Of a DNA stretch of 17,341 nt, positions 7,459-14,511 are shown in pieces. This DNA comes from Christensenella sp. UBA7102 (lineage in GTDB: Bacteria; Bacillota; Clostridia; Christensenellales; UBA1750), in assembly GCA_002492415.1 (NCBI GenBank), contig DKYK01000012.1, forward strand, positions 9,220 through 26,560, given 5' to 3'. The number at the start of each line of letters is the position of its first letter. The first letter of the stretch is position 1. The position numbers and the translations under genes are program-made. The notes under the pieces are model-generated. The model ran no database searches and was not told the DNA's origin. It worked only from the letters and a program-made list of their open reading frames with translations.

Positions 7459-7492
7459 AAAAGCCGCCTGTAGGCTATTACCCACAGACGGC
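7459..7492 (-). terminator. Terminator after the DUF6061 gene
   Basis: On the minus strand, GCCGTCTGT pairs with ACAGGCGGC with one G-T wobble, and TTTT follows. It closes the rlmD-DUF6061 transcription unit 8 bases beyond the DUF6061 stop. Confidence 0.7.
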
Positions 7493-7499
7493 ATCGCAA

Positions 7500-7748
7500 T
7501 CAGTTATCCAAAGATTTATATTCCGTGACAGTTTTTAAGTACATTTCCGGATCGCCATTCAGGATAAGGTCTGCATACCCAATCGGGTCATTGTAAATCA
7601 GATAGTCCAGTTCTGACCGCTGATACATATTGTCGGCAACCTCATTTTCAACCGCAATCGTATCAATAGCAATCATACTGCCATCAAAGAATTTCAGTTC
7701 CACACAAGCGGTGTCCATGTTAAACTCACAAGAAATCAATCTATCCAT
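7500..7748 (-). CDS. DUF6061 family small protein
   Basis: This 82-residue acidic protein of unknown function contains the stretches LISCEFNMDTACVELKF and VENEVADNMYQRSELDYLIY, which I recognise from DUF6061, a small family found in clostridial mobile elements. There are no membrane segments, signal peptide or catalytic motif. GGAGG lies upstream of the ATG. Only 24 bases separate it from the rlmD stop, and no promoter is seen there. It is therefore probably transcribed from the host rlmD promoter and ended by the hairpin that follows. It sits next to the element boundary, so it may be a regular companion of the att end. Confidence 0.8.
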   Translation of the reverse strand: MDRLISCEFNMDTACVELKFFDGSMIAIDTIAVENEVADNMYQRSELDYLIYNDPIGYADLILNGDPEMYLKTVTEYKSLDN

Positions 7749-7772
7749 AAGAAACCTCCATGTTGCGGGATA

Positions 7773-9206
7773 TTAGATCATCCCAAAATATTTGAATGCT
7801 TCTCGGATTGCTTTCTCTTTTTCCTGCGGACACTGGGGCTGTCTGGAATCCTCGGATTTCGGCAGATTGTAGTTCTTGCCAACCTCAATCCCACATTTCC
7901 GTTTAATCTGTGAGATATAGAGGTTGGACACCTTTAACCCGGTATGCTCCAACACATACTCCTTGATCTGCGGATAGGTTGCTCCATCTTGGAACTCCGA
8001 CATATCCATATCTTCCAAAGAGAACTCAACCCGAATCTTTTTCGAGTCGACCTCGCCCTTGGAAAGCAAGACAACCGTCTCCACGTGCTCCGTACAGGGG
8101 AACATGTCCACAGGTGTGGCACGCAGGGCGCGATAGCCGTGGGCGGTGAGGGTTTTGAGGTCGCGGGCGAGGGTTGCAGGGTTGCAGGAGATGTAGACCA
8201 CGCGTGCAGGACGCAGGGTACAGACGGCGCGGAGGAAATTCTCGTCGCTGCCGGCACGGGGCGGATCCATCAGCAGCACATCGAGGGGGCGTTTTTCCGC
8301 GGCCATGCGCAGCATGAAGCGCCCCGCATCGTCGCAGAAGAAACGCGCGTGTTCAATTCCGTTGCGCTGCGCGTTGTGGACGGCGTCGCATACGGCGGCG
8401 GGGTTGAGTTCCACGCCGATGAGTTTGGCGCAGCGATCGGCGGCGCATAGGCCGATGGTGCCGGTGCCGCAGTAGGCGTCCAACAGCGTCTCTTTGCCCG
8501 TAAGGCCAGCGTACTCGATGGCCTTGCGATAGAGCTTCTCGGTTTGGATGGCATTCACCTGATAAAAAGACTGCGGCGAGATGCGAAAGGTCCTGCCACA
8601 CAACTCGTCTTCGATGGTCCCCGGACCGTACAGCACGATGTCGCGCTTGCCCAGCACCATGGATGTGGCCCGGTCGTTGACGTTGAGCACGATAGTGGTG
8701 ATTTCCGGGTGCGCGGCGAGCAGCGCCTTGACAAAATCGTTCTTGCAGGGCAGCAGAGGCTTTGCCGACACCAGTACCACCATAACCTGGCCGGTGACGT
8801 GCGCGGTGCGCACCAGCACGTGGCGCAGCAGACCCTGCCGCGCGTCCTCGCGGTACGGCCGTATTTTGAAGCTGCGCATCAAGCGGCACACGGTACCGAT
8901 GATGCGGTCGGCCAATTCGTTTTCAATGAGACAGTGCTCCACGGGCACCACCTCATGCGTGCCTCGGCGATAGACGCCCGAGAATACGTTGCCCCGGCGA
9001 TCCCCGGCGAGCACCGCGTGCGTCTTATTGCGGTAGTGAAACGGATCTTCCATGCCGATCATGGGCTCCACACGGCAATAAGGGCGCAGCAGCTCATTCA
9101 CCCATGCTTGCTTGGCGTCCAGCTGCTCCCGATAGCTCATGCGTCCCAGCTGACAGCCGCCGCATCTGGATGCGACGGGGCATTGGAACCGGATCTCCTT
9201 TTCCAT
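7773..9206 (-). CDS. rlmD: RlmD-type 23S rRNA m5U methyltransferase, chimeric C-terminus
   Basis: The 477-residue product is a SAM-dependent TrmA/RlmD-family enzyme that forms 5-methyluridine in 23S rRNA. Four cysteines (9, 15, 18, 92) fit the [4Fe-4S] site of RlmD. There is no N-terminal TRAM domain. The methyltransferase motifs are SPQSFYQVN (210-218), DAYCGTGTIGL (243-253), LMDPPRAGS (312-320) and SCNP with nucleophile Cys341. The host protein would normally end soon after HVETVVLLS (374-382). Here about 95 more residues follow, including GATYPQIKEYVLEHTG and ending KYFGMI, encoded in element-type DNA. The ATG at 9206 is preferred (AAAGGAG upstream); an earlier in-frame start would lie inside the preceding terminator. 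The catalytic residues are intact, so activity is likely retained. Confidence 0.92.
   Translation of the reverse strand: MEKEIRFQCPVASRCGGCQLGRMSYREQLDAKQAWVNELLRPYCRVEPMIGMEDPFHYRNKTHAVLAGDRRGNVFSGVYRRGTHEVVPVEHCLIENELADRIIGTVCRLMRSFKIRPYREDARQGLLRHVLVRTAHVTGQVMVVLVSAKPLLPCKNDFVKALLAAHPEITTIVLNVNDRATSMVLGKRDIVLYGPGTIEDELCGRTFRISPQSFYQVNAIQTEKLYRKAIEYAGLTGKETLLDAYCGTGTIGLCAADRCAKLIGVELNPAAVCDAVHNAQRNGIEHARFFCDDAGRFMLRMAAEKRPLDVLLMDPPRAGSDENFLRAVCTLRPARVVYISCNPATLARDLKTLTAHGYRALRATPVDMFPCTEHVETVVLLSKGEVDSKKIRVEFSLEDMDMSEFQDGATYPQIKEYVLEHTGLKVSNLYISQIKRKCGIEVGKNYNLPKSEDSRQPQCPQEKEKAIREAFKYFGMI
8061..8087 (-). other. Probable attachment site of the element in the rlmD 3' end
   Basis: This segment encodes HVETVVLLS, the conserved C-terminal strand of RlmD-family enzymes, starting CACGTGGAGACGG on the coding strand. 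Integration into the 3' end of rumA/rlmD is known for ICEs and prophages of Firmicutes. Composition and protein family both change here: GC-rich RlmD core to the right, and an element-type tail followed by element genes to the left. The exact core cannot be defined without the other junction. Confidence 0.65.
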
Positions 9207-9234
9207 AATCGCTGCACGCTCCTTTCCTTCTATC

Positions 9235-9263
9235 AGTTTACCATGTTCCGCCCGCTCAGGCAA
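9235..9263 (-). promoter_or_regulatory. rlmD promoter
   Basis: On the minus strand, TTGCCT (9258-9263) and TAAACT (9235-9240) are 17 bases apart, with TG one base before the -10 (extended -10). It lies between the sugar operon terminator and the rlmD start, so rlmD is independent of that operon. Confidence 0.55.
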
Positions 9264-9289
9264 CGGGCAACAACACAAAGGCTGCGCGC

Positions 9290-9328
9290 AAAAAAGGCCC
9301 CAGTCTGCCGGCAAAGGCAGATCGGGGC
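9290..9328 (-). terminator. Terminator of the sugar-acid operon
   Basis: On the minus strand, GCCCCGATCTGCC pairs with GGCAGACTGGGGC across a short loop, with a small mismatch in the middle. CCTTTTTT follows. This strong intrinsic terminator sits shortly after the kdgK stop. Confidence 0.88.
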
Positions 9329-9360
9329 AGCGTTGCTAGATCAAGGAGGATGACTGTTGA

Positions 9361-10389
9361 CTACCTCTGCACGCGGCCGGAGGCGTTGCCGCCCATCAGC
9401 GCGCGGACTTCGGATGCGGTGACGCGGTTGACGTCGCCTTCGATGGTCTGCTTGAGCGCCGACGCGGCCGCGGCGAACTCCACTGCCTCTTGCGGCAGGC
9501 AGTCGCTCAGCAGCGCGTAGATCAGGCCCGAGCCAAAGGAATCGCCGCCGCCCAGCCGATCCACCAGGCGAATGGAATACTTCTTGGAGACGTACATCTG
9601 CTGCGCAGCGCCGTCGTACAGCATGCCCGACCAGTTGTTGTCCGACGCGGAGATGCTCTCGCGCAGCGTGATGGCCACCTTACTGCAGCCAAAGCGCTCC
9701 ACCAGCTGGCTTGCGACGGAGCGATAGCCCTCCACATCCAGCTTGCCGGCGTAAATGTCCGTACCCGCGGCGTGGATGCCAAACACATCCGCTGCGTCCT
9801 CTTCGTTGGCGATGAGCACGTCCACCATGGGCGTCAACTCGCCCATCACACGGCCCGCCTCTTCGCGGCTCCACAGGTTCTTGCGGTAGTTCAGGTCACA
9901 GCTTACCGTGACGCCGTGCGCCTTGGCGGCCCGAACGGCCTTTGCCGTCTCCTGCGCCGCACTTGCGGACAGCGCAGGGGTGATGCCGGTGAAGTGGAAC
10001 CAGTCCGCGCCGTCAAACACCTCGTCCCAGTCGATGTCGCCGGGAGCGATGCGCGCGATCGCAGAATCTCTGCGGTCATAAATGACCTTGGAGGGGCGCA
10101 TGGACACGCCTTTTTCGTAGAAATAGATGCCCAGCCGTTCGCCCTTGCGCACCATGTGCGCCGTGTCCACGCCGAACTGGCGCAGCTCGTTCACCGCGCT
10201 CTGTCCGATGGGGTTATCGGGAACCAGCGTCACAAATGCAGAATCCAGCCCATAATTGGCCAGCGACACCGAGGCATTGGACTCCGCGCCGCCATAGACC
10301 ACGTCAAAGCTCTTCGCTTGCCCAAATCTCTGGAAACCGGGCGGCGACAGCCGCAGCATGATCTCGCCAAAGGTAATGACTCTTTTCAA
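9361..10389 (-). CDS. kdgK: 2-keto-3-deoxygluconate kinase (PfkB family)
   Basis: The 342-residue ribokinase-family enzyme should phosphorylate a 2-keto-3-deoxy sugar acid (KDG or its galacto epimer) with ATP. It has the N-terminal substrate region VVYGGAESNASVSLANYG, DLNYRKN in the middle, and the PfkB signature DRLGGGDSFGSG with catalytic Asp near residue 283. A TTG start at 10389 is chosen because AAGGGAGGG lies 8 bases upstream. An in-frame GTG at 10413 would overlap the dgoD stop and has no ribosome binding site. It is the last gene of the operon, 17 bases after dgoD. Pairing with a galactonate-type dehydratase is notable because classical DgoK belongs to a different kinase family. Specificity for gluco or galacto epimers cannot be read from the sequence. 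Confidence 0.88.
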   Translation of the reverse strand: MKRVITFGEIMLRLSPPGFQRFGQAKSFDVVYGGAESNASVSLANYGLDSAFVTLVPDNPIGQSAVNELRQFGVDTAHMVRKGERLGIYFYEKGVSMRPSKVIYDRRDSAIARIAPGDIDWDEVFDGADWFHFTGITPALSASAAQETAKAVRAAKAHGVTVSCDLNYRKNLWSREEAGRVMGELTPMVDVLIANEEDAADVFGIHAAGTDIYAGKLDVEGYRSVASQLVERFGCSKVAITLRESISASDNNWSGMLYDGAAQQMYVSKKYSIRLVDRLGGGDSFGSGLIYALLSDCLPQEAVEFAAAASALKQTIEGDVNRVTASEVRALMGGNASGRVQR

Positions 10390-10406
10390 TGCAAACGCCC
10401 TCCCTT

Positions 10407-11540
10407 TTACCACTGTGCAACCGAGCCGTCGGGGTAGAACAGGCGCGGGGTATCCCAGTCGCCGTTGAAGGAATTGGCGCGCACGAAGTCCTCATCCACC
10501 TCCACGCCCAAGCCGGGGCCGGTGGGCACTTCGATGTAGCTGTCCACAATCTCAAAGGGCTTCTTGAGGTAGCCAACGCCGCGGTCCCAGCCCTCGGCCA
10601 TGCCGGGATGCTCCTGGATCAGGAAGTTGGGGGTGCAGGTATCCACCTGCAGGCAGGCCGCCAGCGAGATGGGGCCCAGCGGATTGTGCGGCGCGACGGA
10701 GGCATAGTACATCTCCGCCATGGCCGCAATCTTCTTGACCTCGAAGATGCCGCCGCAGTGGCAGGTGTCGGGCTGCAGCACCACCGCCGCGTGCTGTTCG
10801 AGCACATTGCGGAAGGACCACTTGGTGAACAGCCGCTCGCCGGTGGCAATGGGCACGCTGGTTTTGGCCGCGATGCTGGCCATTACCTCCACGTTCTCGG
10901 GCAGCACGGGCTCCTCGACGAACATGGGGTAGTAGGGCGCGATGGCGTCGATGAGACGGGAGGCCATGCCCGCGTGGATGCGGCCGTGGAAGTCGATGGC
11001 GATGTCCACATCCTTGCCCACGGCCTGCCGGATGGCGCAGAACTTCTCCGCCAGCGCATCGACATAGGAGAGGTGGTCAATGTGCTTGACCGGCGCGTCG
11101 GGAGAGATCTTCACCGCGTCAAAGCCCTGCTCAACGCGCTTTTTGGCGTTGGCCGCGGCCTGCTCGGGCGTGTCGCCGCCGGTGTGGCTGTACATGCGGA
11201 TCTTGTCGCGGCAGCGGCCGCCCAGCAGCTCGTACACGGGCACGCCCAGCTTTTTGCCCTTGATGTCCCACAGCGCCTGCTCGATGCCCGAGATGCAGCT
11301 GGTCAGGATGGGGCCGCCGCGGTAGAAGGTGGTGCAGTACATGGTCTGCCACAGATGCTCGATGCGCATGGGATCGGCGCCGATGAGCACGGGCCGCAGC
11401 TCGTTGATGGCCATCTCGACGGTCTTGGCGCGGCCCTCCAGCACGGGCTCTCCCCAGCCGCAGATGCCCTCGTCGGTGGAGATTTTCAGGAACATCCATC
11501 TGGGTTTGACGTGGAAGGTTTCCAGGTTCGTGATCTTCAT
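10407..11540 (-). CDS. dgoD: D-galactonate dehydratase-like enzyme (enolase superfamily)
   Basis: The 377-residue enzyme of the mandelate racemase/enolase superfamily should remove water from an aldonic acid to give a 2-keto-3-deoxy acid. It follows E. coli DgoD closely, with RWMFLKI, GWGEPV, YRGGPIL, DFHGR, EEPVL, GER, APHNPLGP and a C-terminal SVAQW. Predicted Mg ligands Asp183, Glu209 and Glu235, with catalytic His185 and His285, fall at the same residue numbers as in DgoD. The ATG at 11540 is preferred (AAAGGGG 8 bases upstream) over an in-frame start at 11564. Neighbours encoding the SDR, KDG kinase and KDPG aldolase complete a pathway. D-galactonate is the best guess at substrate, but related aldonates are possible. 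Confidence 0.9.
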   Translation of the reverse strand: MKITNLETFHVKPRWMFLKISTDEGICGWGEPVLEGRAKTVEMAINELRPVLIGADPMRIEHLWQTMYCTTFYRGGPILTSCISGIEQALWDIKGKKLGVPVYELLGGRCRDKIRMYSHTGGDTPEQAAANAKKRVEQGFDAVKISPDAPVKHIDHLSYVDALAEKFCAIRQAVGKDVDIAIDFHGRIHAGMASRLIDAIAPYYPMFVEEPVLPENVEVMASIAAKTSVPIATGERLFTKWSFRNVLEQHAAVVLQPDTCHCGGIFEVKKIAAMAEMYYASVAPHNPLGPISLAACLQVDTCTPNFLIQEHPGMAEGWDRGVGYLKKPFEIVDSYIEVPTGPGLGVEVDEDFVRANSFNGDWDTPRLFYPDGSVAQW

Positions 11541-11567
11541 AATGTGAGTCCCCTTTCGCAGCAATAT

Positions 11568-12353
11568 TTATTGTTTAATAAAAGTGTTTTCCGCCAGTAC
11601 AGGCAGCAGAGAGCCGCCGTCGATGCTCAGCGTGGTGCCGGTGATGTATCCCGCGCTATCCGATGCCAGGAACACAACCGCGTCGCCGATTTCCCAGGGC
11701 TGGGCGAAGCGCCCGCCGGGGATGCGGCTGAACAATTCATCCCTGCGCTTGAGCGCCTCGGGAGTGGGGAACCAGTTACGCTCGGGCAGCTGCGTGTAGC
11801 CGGGCGCGATCGTGACCACGCGGATGCCGTAGGGCGCCAGCTCCATGGCCATGTTCTTTCCCGCCTTGTCCAGCCCGGCCTTTGCCGCCGCATAGAAGGT
11901 GGCGTTGGGCCAGCAGCCCAGCGCGTGGTTGGAGGAGATGTTTATGATGACGCCCTTTACGCCCTTTTCCACCATGCTGCGGGCGGCCGCCTGCGCGCAG
12001 AAATACGTGCCGCGCAGGTCGGTGCCGATCACAGTGTCAAACATCTCGGGCGTAGCCTCCAGAAACGGTTGGAAGCGCGTGATGCCCGCGTTGTTGACCA
12101 TCAGATCGATGTGATCGTACACCTTGAAAAACTCATCGAACATCGCGTGGATCTCATCCACATTGCGGATGTCCGCGTGAAACAGCTCCGCCTTTGCGCC
12201 GAGCTGACGCACCTTTTCCAGTGTATCCTTTGCGCCGTCCGCCGTGGTGGAGTAGTGGATGCCCACATCGTAGCCGTTCTTTGCCAGCTGCAACGCGATT
12301 CCCTTGCCGATGCCCCGGCCCGCGCCGGTTACCAATGCGATCTTGCGACTCAT
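11568..12353 (-). CDS. Short-chain dehydrogenase/reductase
   Basis: The 261-residue cytosolic SDR has the cofactor motif TGAGRGIG (9-16), NNAG (87-90), the catalytic Ser near 140-141 and YAAAK (Tyr154, Lys158), with a standard C-terminal SIDGG. It has the usual length of classical SDRs. In this operon it most likely oxidises the imported sugar or sugar acid, for example an aldose to its lactone, or interconverts a keto acid, before the dehydratase acts. That role is inferred from position only. The ATG at 12353 has a purine-rich GGGGGGAAG upstream and lies 20 bases after the aldolase stop. A longer in-frame opening reaching into the aldolase gene is an antisense-free overlap artefact. The substrate and NAD/NADP preference are not certain. 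Confidence 0.88.
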   Translation of the reverse strand: MSRKIALVTGAGRGIGKGIALQLAKNGYDVGIHYSTTADGAKDTLEKVRQLGAKAELFHADIRNVDEIHAMFDEFFKVYDHIDLMVNNAGITRFQPFLEATPEMFDTVIGTDLRGTYFCAQAAARSMVEKGVKGVIINISSNHALGCWPNATFYAAAKAGLDKAGKNMAMELAPYGIRVVTIAPGYTQLPERNWFPTPEALKRRDELFSRIPGGRFAQPWEIGDAVVFLASDSAGYITGTTLSIDGGSLLPVLAENTFIKQ

Positions 12354-12373
12354 AGTCTCTTCCCCCCAGATGT

Positions 12374-13006
12374 TTATTTTCCCGCAGCGCGCACGAAGCC
12401 CGCCGCTCGCTCGGTGATCTGCGCATAATCTTGCGCATCGATGAGCGCCTTGCTCACCAGGCTGGAACCCACGCCGATGCAGGCCGCGCCCGCCTTGAAG
12501 AACGCCTCCGCGTTGGCAAGGTCCACGCCGCCCACCGTCATGATGCGCGCCTGCTTGAGCGGGCCCAGCACGTCCTTGACGTAGCCCGGCCCCAGGGCGC
12601 CTGCGGGAAATACCTTGACAATGTCCGCGCCCGCTTCGATGGCGGTGAGTATCTCCGTGGGCGTCAGCACGCCGGGCACCGCGGCCTTTCCATAACGATT
12701 GCACATGGTGATCACATCCACGTTCAGCGTGGGTGAAAGCACGAAGTCCGCACCCGACAGGATCGCGGTTCGGCAGGTTTCGGTATCCAACACCGTGCCT
12801 GCGCCCACCAGCATGCTGTCTCCATATTCCGCTTTGAGCGTGCGGATCATGTCCGCCGCGCCGGGCGTGTCGAACGTCACCTCTATGCTGCGCACGCCGC
12901 CCTCCAGCAGCGCGTCCGCCGTCTTGCACAGGCTGTCTGCCGCGATGCCGCGCACAATGGCGGTCACGCGCTCCCGCAGCAGCGTCGATACGATTTCGGT
13001 CTTCAT
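12374..13006 (-). CDS. eda: KDPG/KDPGal aldolase
   Basis: The 210-residue class I aldolase should cleave 2-keto-3-deoxy-6-phosphogluconate or -galactonate to pyruvate and glyceraldehyde-3-phosphate. Key residues match Eda: Arg19 in IVRG, Glu42 in IEVTFDTP and the Schiff-base Lys131 in ADIVKVFPAG; the GAGTVLD and TVGGV phosphate-binding stretches are also present. The length is typical. AAAGGGGG lies 9 bases before the ATG at 13006, and that ATG overlaps the stop of the DUF624 gene by 4 bases, implying translational coupling with the transporter-associated gene. It is the last enzyme in the proposed pathway although it is encoded first among the enzymes. Confidence 0.95.
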   Translation of the reverse strand: MKTEIVSTLLRERVTAIVRGIAADSLCKTADALLEGGVRSIEVTFDTPGAADMIRTLKAEYGDSMLVGAGTVLDTETCRTAILSGADFVLSPTLNVDVITMCNRYGKAAVPGVLTPTEILTAIEAGADIVKVFPAGALGPGYVKDVLGPLKQARIMTVGGVDLANAEAFFKAGAACIGVGSSLVSKALIDAQDYAQITERAAGFVRAAGK

Positions 13007-13635
13007 ACCGGTATGCCCCCTTTGTTTTTGGTATATTCTTCCCGCTTGAGCGTTTCGCTCCAGGCGGCGGCCATCATCAGCGCCACACAGCCGGGCAGCA
13101 GCAGTACCAGCCCTACGCCGGTTGCCGCGCAAGCCATCAGCGCCAGCAACATCACACACCAATACAGAAACACATAGCCCATATTTTTCAGAACCATGCC
13201 TGTGGCGCACAGCATGAGCTGAGGCAGGGTCAACTGCTGGTTGAGCGCCAACGCCGGATAGCGGTACAGCGCCGTGGACAGGCAGAACAGCAGCAGATAT
13301 AACAGTATCACGCTGGGAAGCGTCTGCGCAAAGCCTTTGCCCGCGATCAGCCACGCAATGCAGCTGATGCACGCCACCGCGCCCGCCAGGTCGATCAGCC
13401 CCATCGCAATCGCTCTGCCCGCCACGGGCCGCACCATTTTAAGCGCCGAGCGAAAGCCGATCTGCTCGCCCGCCTCCTTGTGGTGCATGTACAGCGCGCC
13501 CGTGCACAGCGCGAACCCCATGGTCACAACGGGCAGCCCCAGCAGCGTCATCAGCAGGGAGGCGTGCATCACGGTGTGCGGCTCGCGCCACAGCTGCCTG
13601 CCAAACCTGCGTATGGCGGACATGTAGAAGATCAT
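13003..13635 (-). CDS. DUF624 (YesL-like) membrane protein
   Basis: The 210-residue protein has about five hydrophobic segments (near 22-45, 75-97, 103-122, 130-150 and 158-190) and ends in a charged tail. The opening with RRFGRQLW, followed by a hydrophobic stretch and ALYMHHKEAG, fits DUF624/YesL. Members commonly sit next to CUT1 sugar permeases in Firmicutes, but their function is not established. The ATG at 13635 is preceded by GGGGTAGGG overlapping the stop of the upstream permease gene, 9 bases away. A second in-frame ATG at 13623 is possible. It shares a 4-base overlap with the aldolase gene. Confidence 0.82.
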   Translation of the reverse strand: MIFYMSAIRRFGRQLWREPHTVMHASLLMTLLGLPVVTMGFALCTGALYMHHKEAGEQIGFRSALKMVRPVAGRAIAMGLIDLAGAVACISCIAWLIAGKGFAQTLPSVILLYLLLFCLSTALYRYPALALNQQLTLPQLMLCATGMVLKNMGYVFLYWCVMLLALMACAATGVGLVLLLPGCVALMMAAAWSETLKREEYTKNKGGIPV

Positions 13636-13644
13636 TTTCTCACC

Positions 13645-14508
13645 CTACCCCTTCAAGCCGGACATGCTGATGCCCTGCACGATATACTTTTGCGCAAACA
13701 TGTAGCAGATGATGACGGGCAGCGTCGCACAGCCCAGCAGTACCATGATCTGGTTCCATGTAGCACTGGAGGAGGACTGGATGGCGTAGATGCGCACCAT
13801 GATGGTCCAGTTTGCCGAATCGGGCAGCAAAATCAGCGGGTAGATGAACTGGTTGTAGCACGCCATGAAGGTGTTCAGGATCACCACCGCGAACACCGGC
13901 TTGGACAGCGGCATCACGATGGACCATAGGATGCGCGCGCTGGACGCGCCGTCGATGCGCGCCGATTCCAGCAGATCCTTGGGGATGCCGTCAAAAAAGC
14001 TCTTGAGTATAAAGATGGCCCAGGCCCACGCAGAGAAGGACAGGATCAGCGACCAGAGGTTGTCGATGAGCCGCATGCCGAAGAAGTTGGTGAACATGAT
14101 GTAGGTCGGCCAGGCCAGCGCCTGGGAGTTGATCATCATCGTGCCCAGGAAAAAGGACATAACCCACTTGGAGCCCTTGGGCCGCAGCATGGACAGCGCG
14201 TAAGCCGCCAGCGTGGAGATGGTCACCTGCAGCAGGATGACGCCCACGCACAGCAGCAGCGAGTTGAGCACGTTCTGCCCGAGGTTGTACTTTTCAAATG
14301 TGCTGGGGATATTCTCCCAATGCCACTCAGTCGGGAAAAAGGTCGGCGGTATGGAGCGAACCTCCTTATTGGTCTTGAACATGGACAGCATGATCCACGC
14401 ATAGGGGAAGATCTGTACCGGGATGCCGATGCACAGGATGGCCATGATGGTTCCATAGGTCAGTTTTCCCTTTTTAGAATGGAGTTCGACTCTCTGCAAT
14501 GCGGGCAC
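13645..14508 (-). CDS. CUT1 ABC sugar permease (MalG/AraQ type)
   Basis: The 287-residue inner-membrane subunit has about six membrane segments, with the EAA loop at about 178-203 (LLESARIDGASSARILW) that docks onto the ATPase. It ends GISMSGLKG, the usual C-terminus of MalG-type permeases. The start is a GTG at 14508, with AAAGGAGG 8 bases upstream embedded in the last codons of the preceding permease gene. An ATG in another frame near 14513 gives only a short frame and is rejected. Together with the other permease it should form the heterodimeric channel for the substrate delivered by the binding protein. No ATPase gene lies nearby, so a shared MsmX-type ATPase encoded elsewhere is likely. 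Confidence 0.92.
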   Translation of the reverse strand: MPALQRVELHSKKGKLTYGTIMAILCIGIPVQIFPYAWIMLSMFKTNKEVRSIPPTFFPTEWHWENIPSTFEKYNLGQNVLNSLLLCVGVILLQVTISTLAAYALSMLRPKGSKWVMSFFLGTMMINSQALAWPTYIMFTNFFGMRLIDNLWSLILSFSAWAWAIFILKSFFDGIPKDLLESARIDGASSARILWSIVMPLSKPVFAVVILNTFMACYNQFIYPLILLPDSANWTIMVRIYAIQSSSSATWNQIMVLLGCATLPVIICYMFAQKYIVQGISMSGLKG

Positions 14509-14511
14509 GGA

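Larger units (their letters stand above)
1..8087. mobile_element. One end of an integrated conjugative-type element, partial
   Basis: The block from the left edge to the 3' end of rlmD differs from the rest of the window. Its GC is lower, its codon use is mixed, and its genes belong to families known from clostridial ICEs (a CHC2-primase-like start, DUF6076, a sigma-70-like protein, a BlaI/BlaR1-type pair, DUF6061). It ends within rlmD, a gene whose 3' end is a known integration target for ICEs and prophages in Firmicutes. The integrase, relaxase and transfer genes must lie left of the window, so the family cannot be fixed. The exact boundary is inferred, within about 30 bases of 8061-8087. 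Confidence 0.72.

Noticed and set aside
10389..12428. 679-codon open frame on the plus strand across dgoD, the SDR gene and part of the aldolase gene
   Set aside because: It lies antisense to well-identified enzymes, reads as His/Ala/Gly/Arg-rich sequence without domains, and has no ribosome binding site. Such frames arise from high GC at third codon positions.
11568..12929. Longer 453-residue version of the SDR reading back into the aldolase gene
   Set aside because: The extra N-terminal part overlaps the aldolase in another frame and has no family similarity. The ATG at 12353 gives a normal-length SDR beginning with its cofactor-binding motif.
12374..13372. Longer 332-residue version of the aldolase reading back into the DUF624 gene
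   Set aside because: The ATG at 13006 with its ribosome binding site gives the standard 210-residue enzyme. The extension is a shadow of the DUF624 gene.
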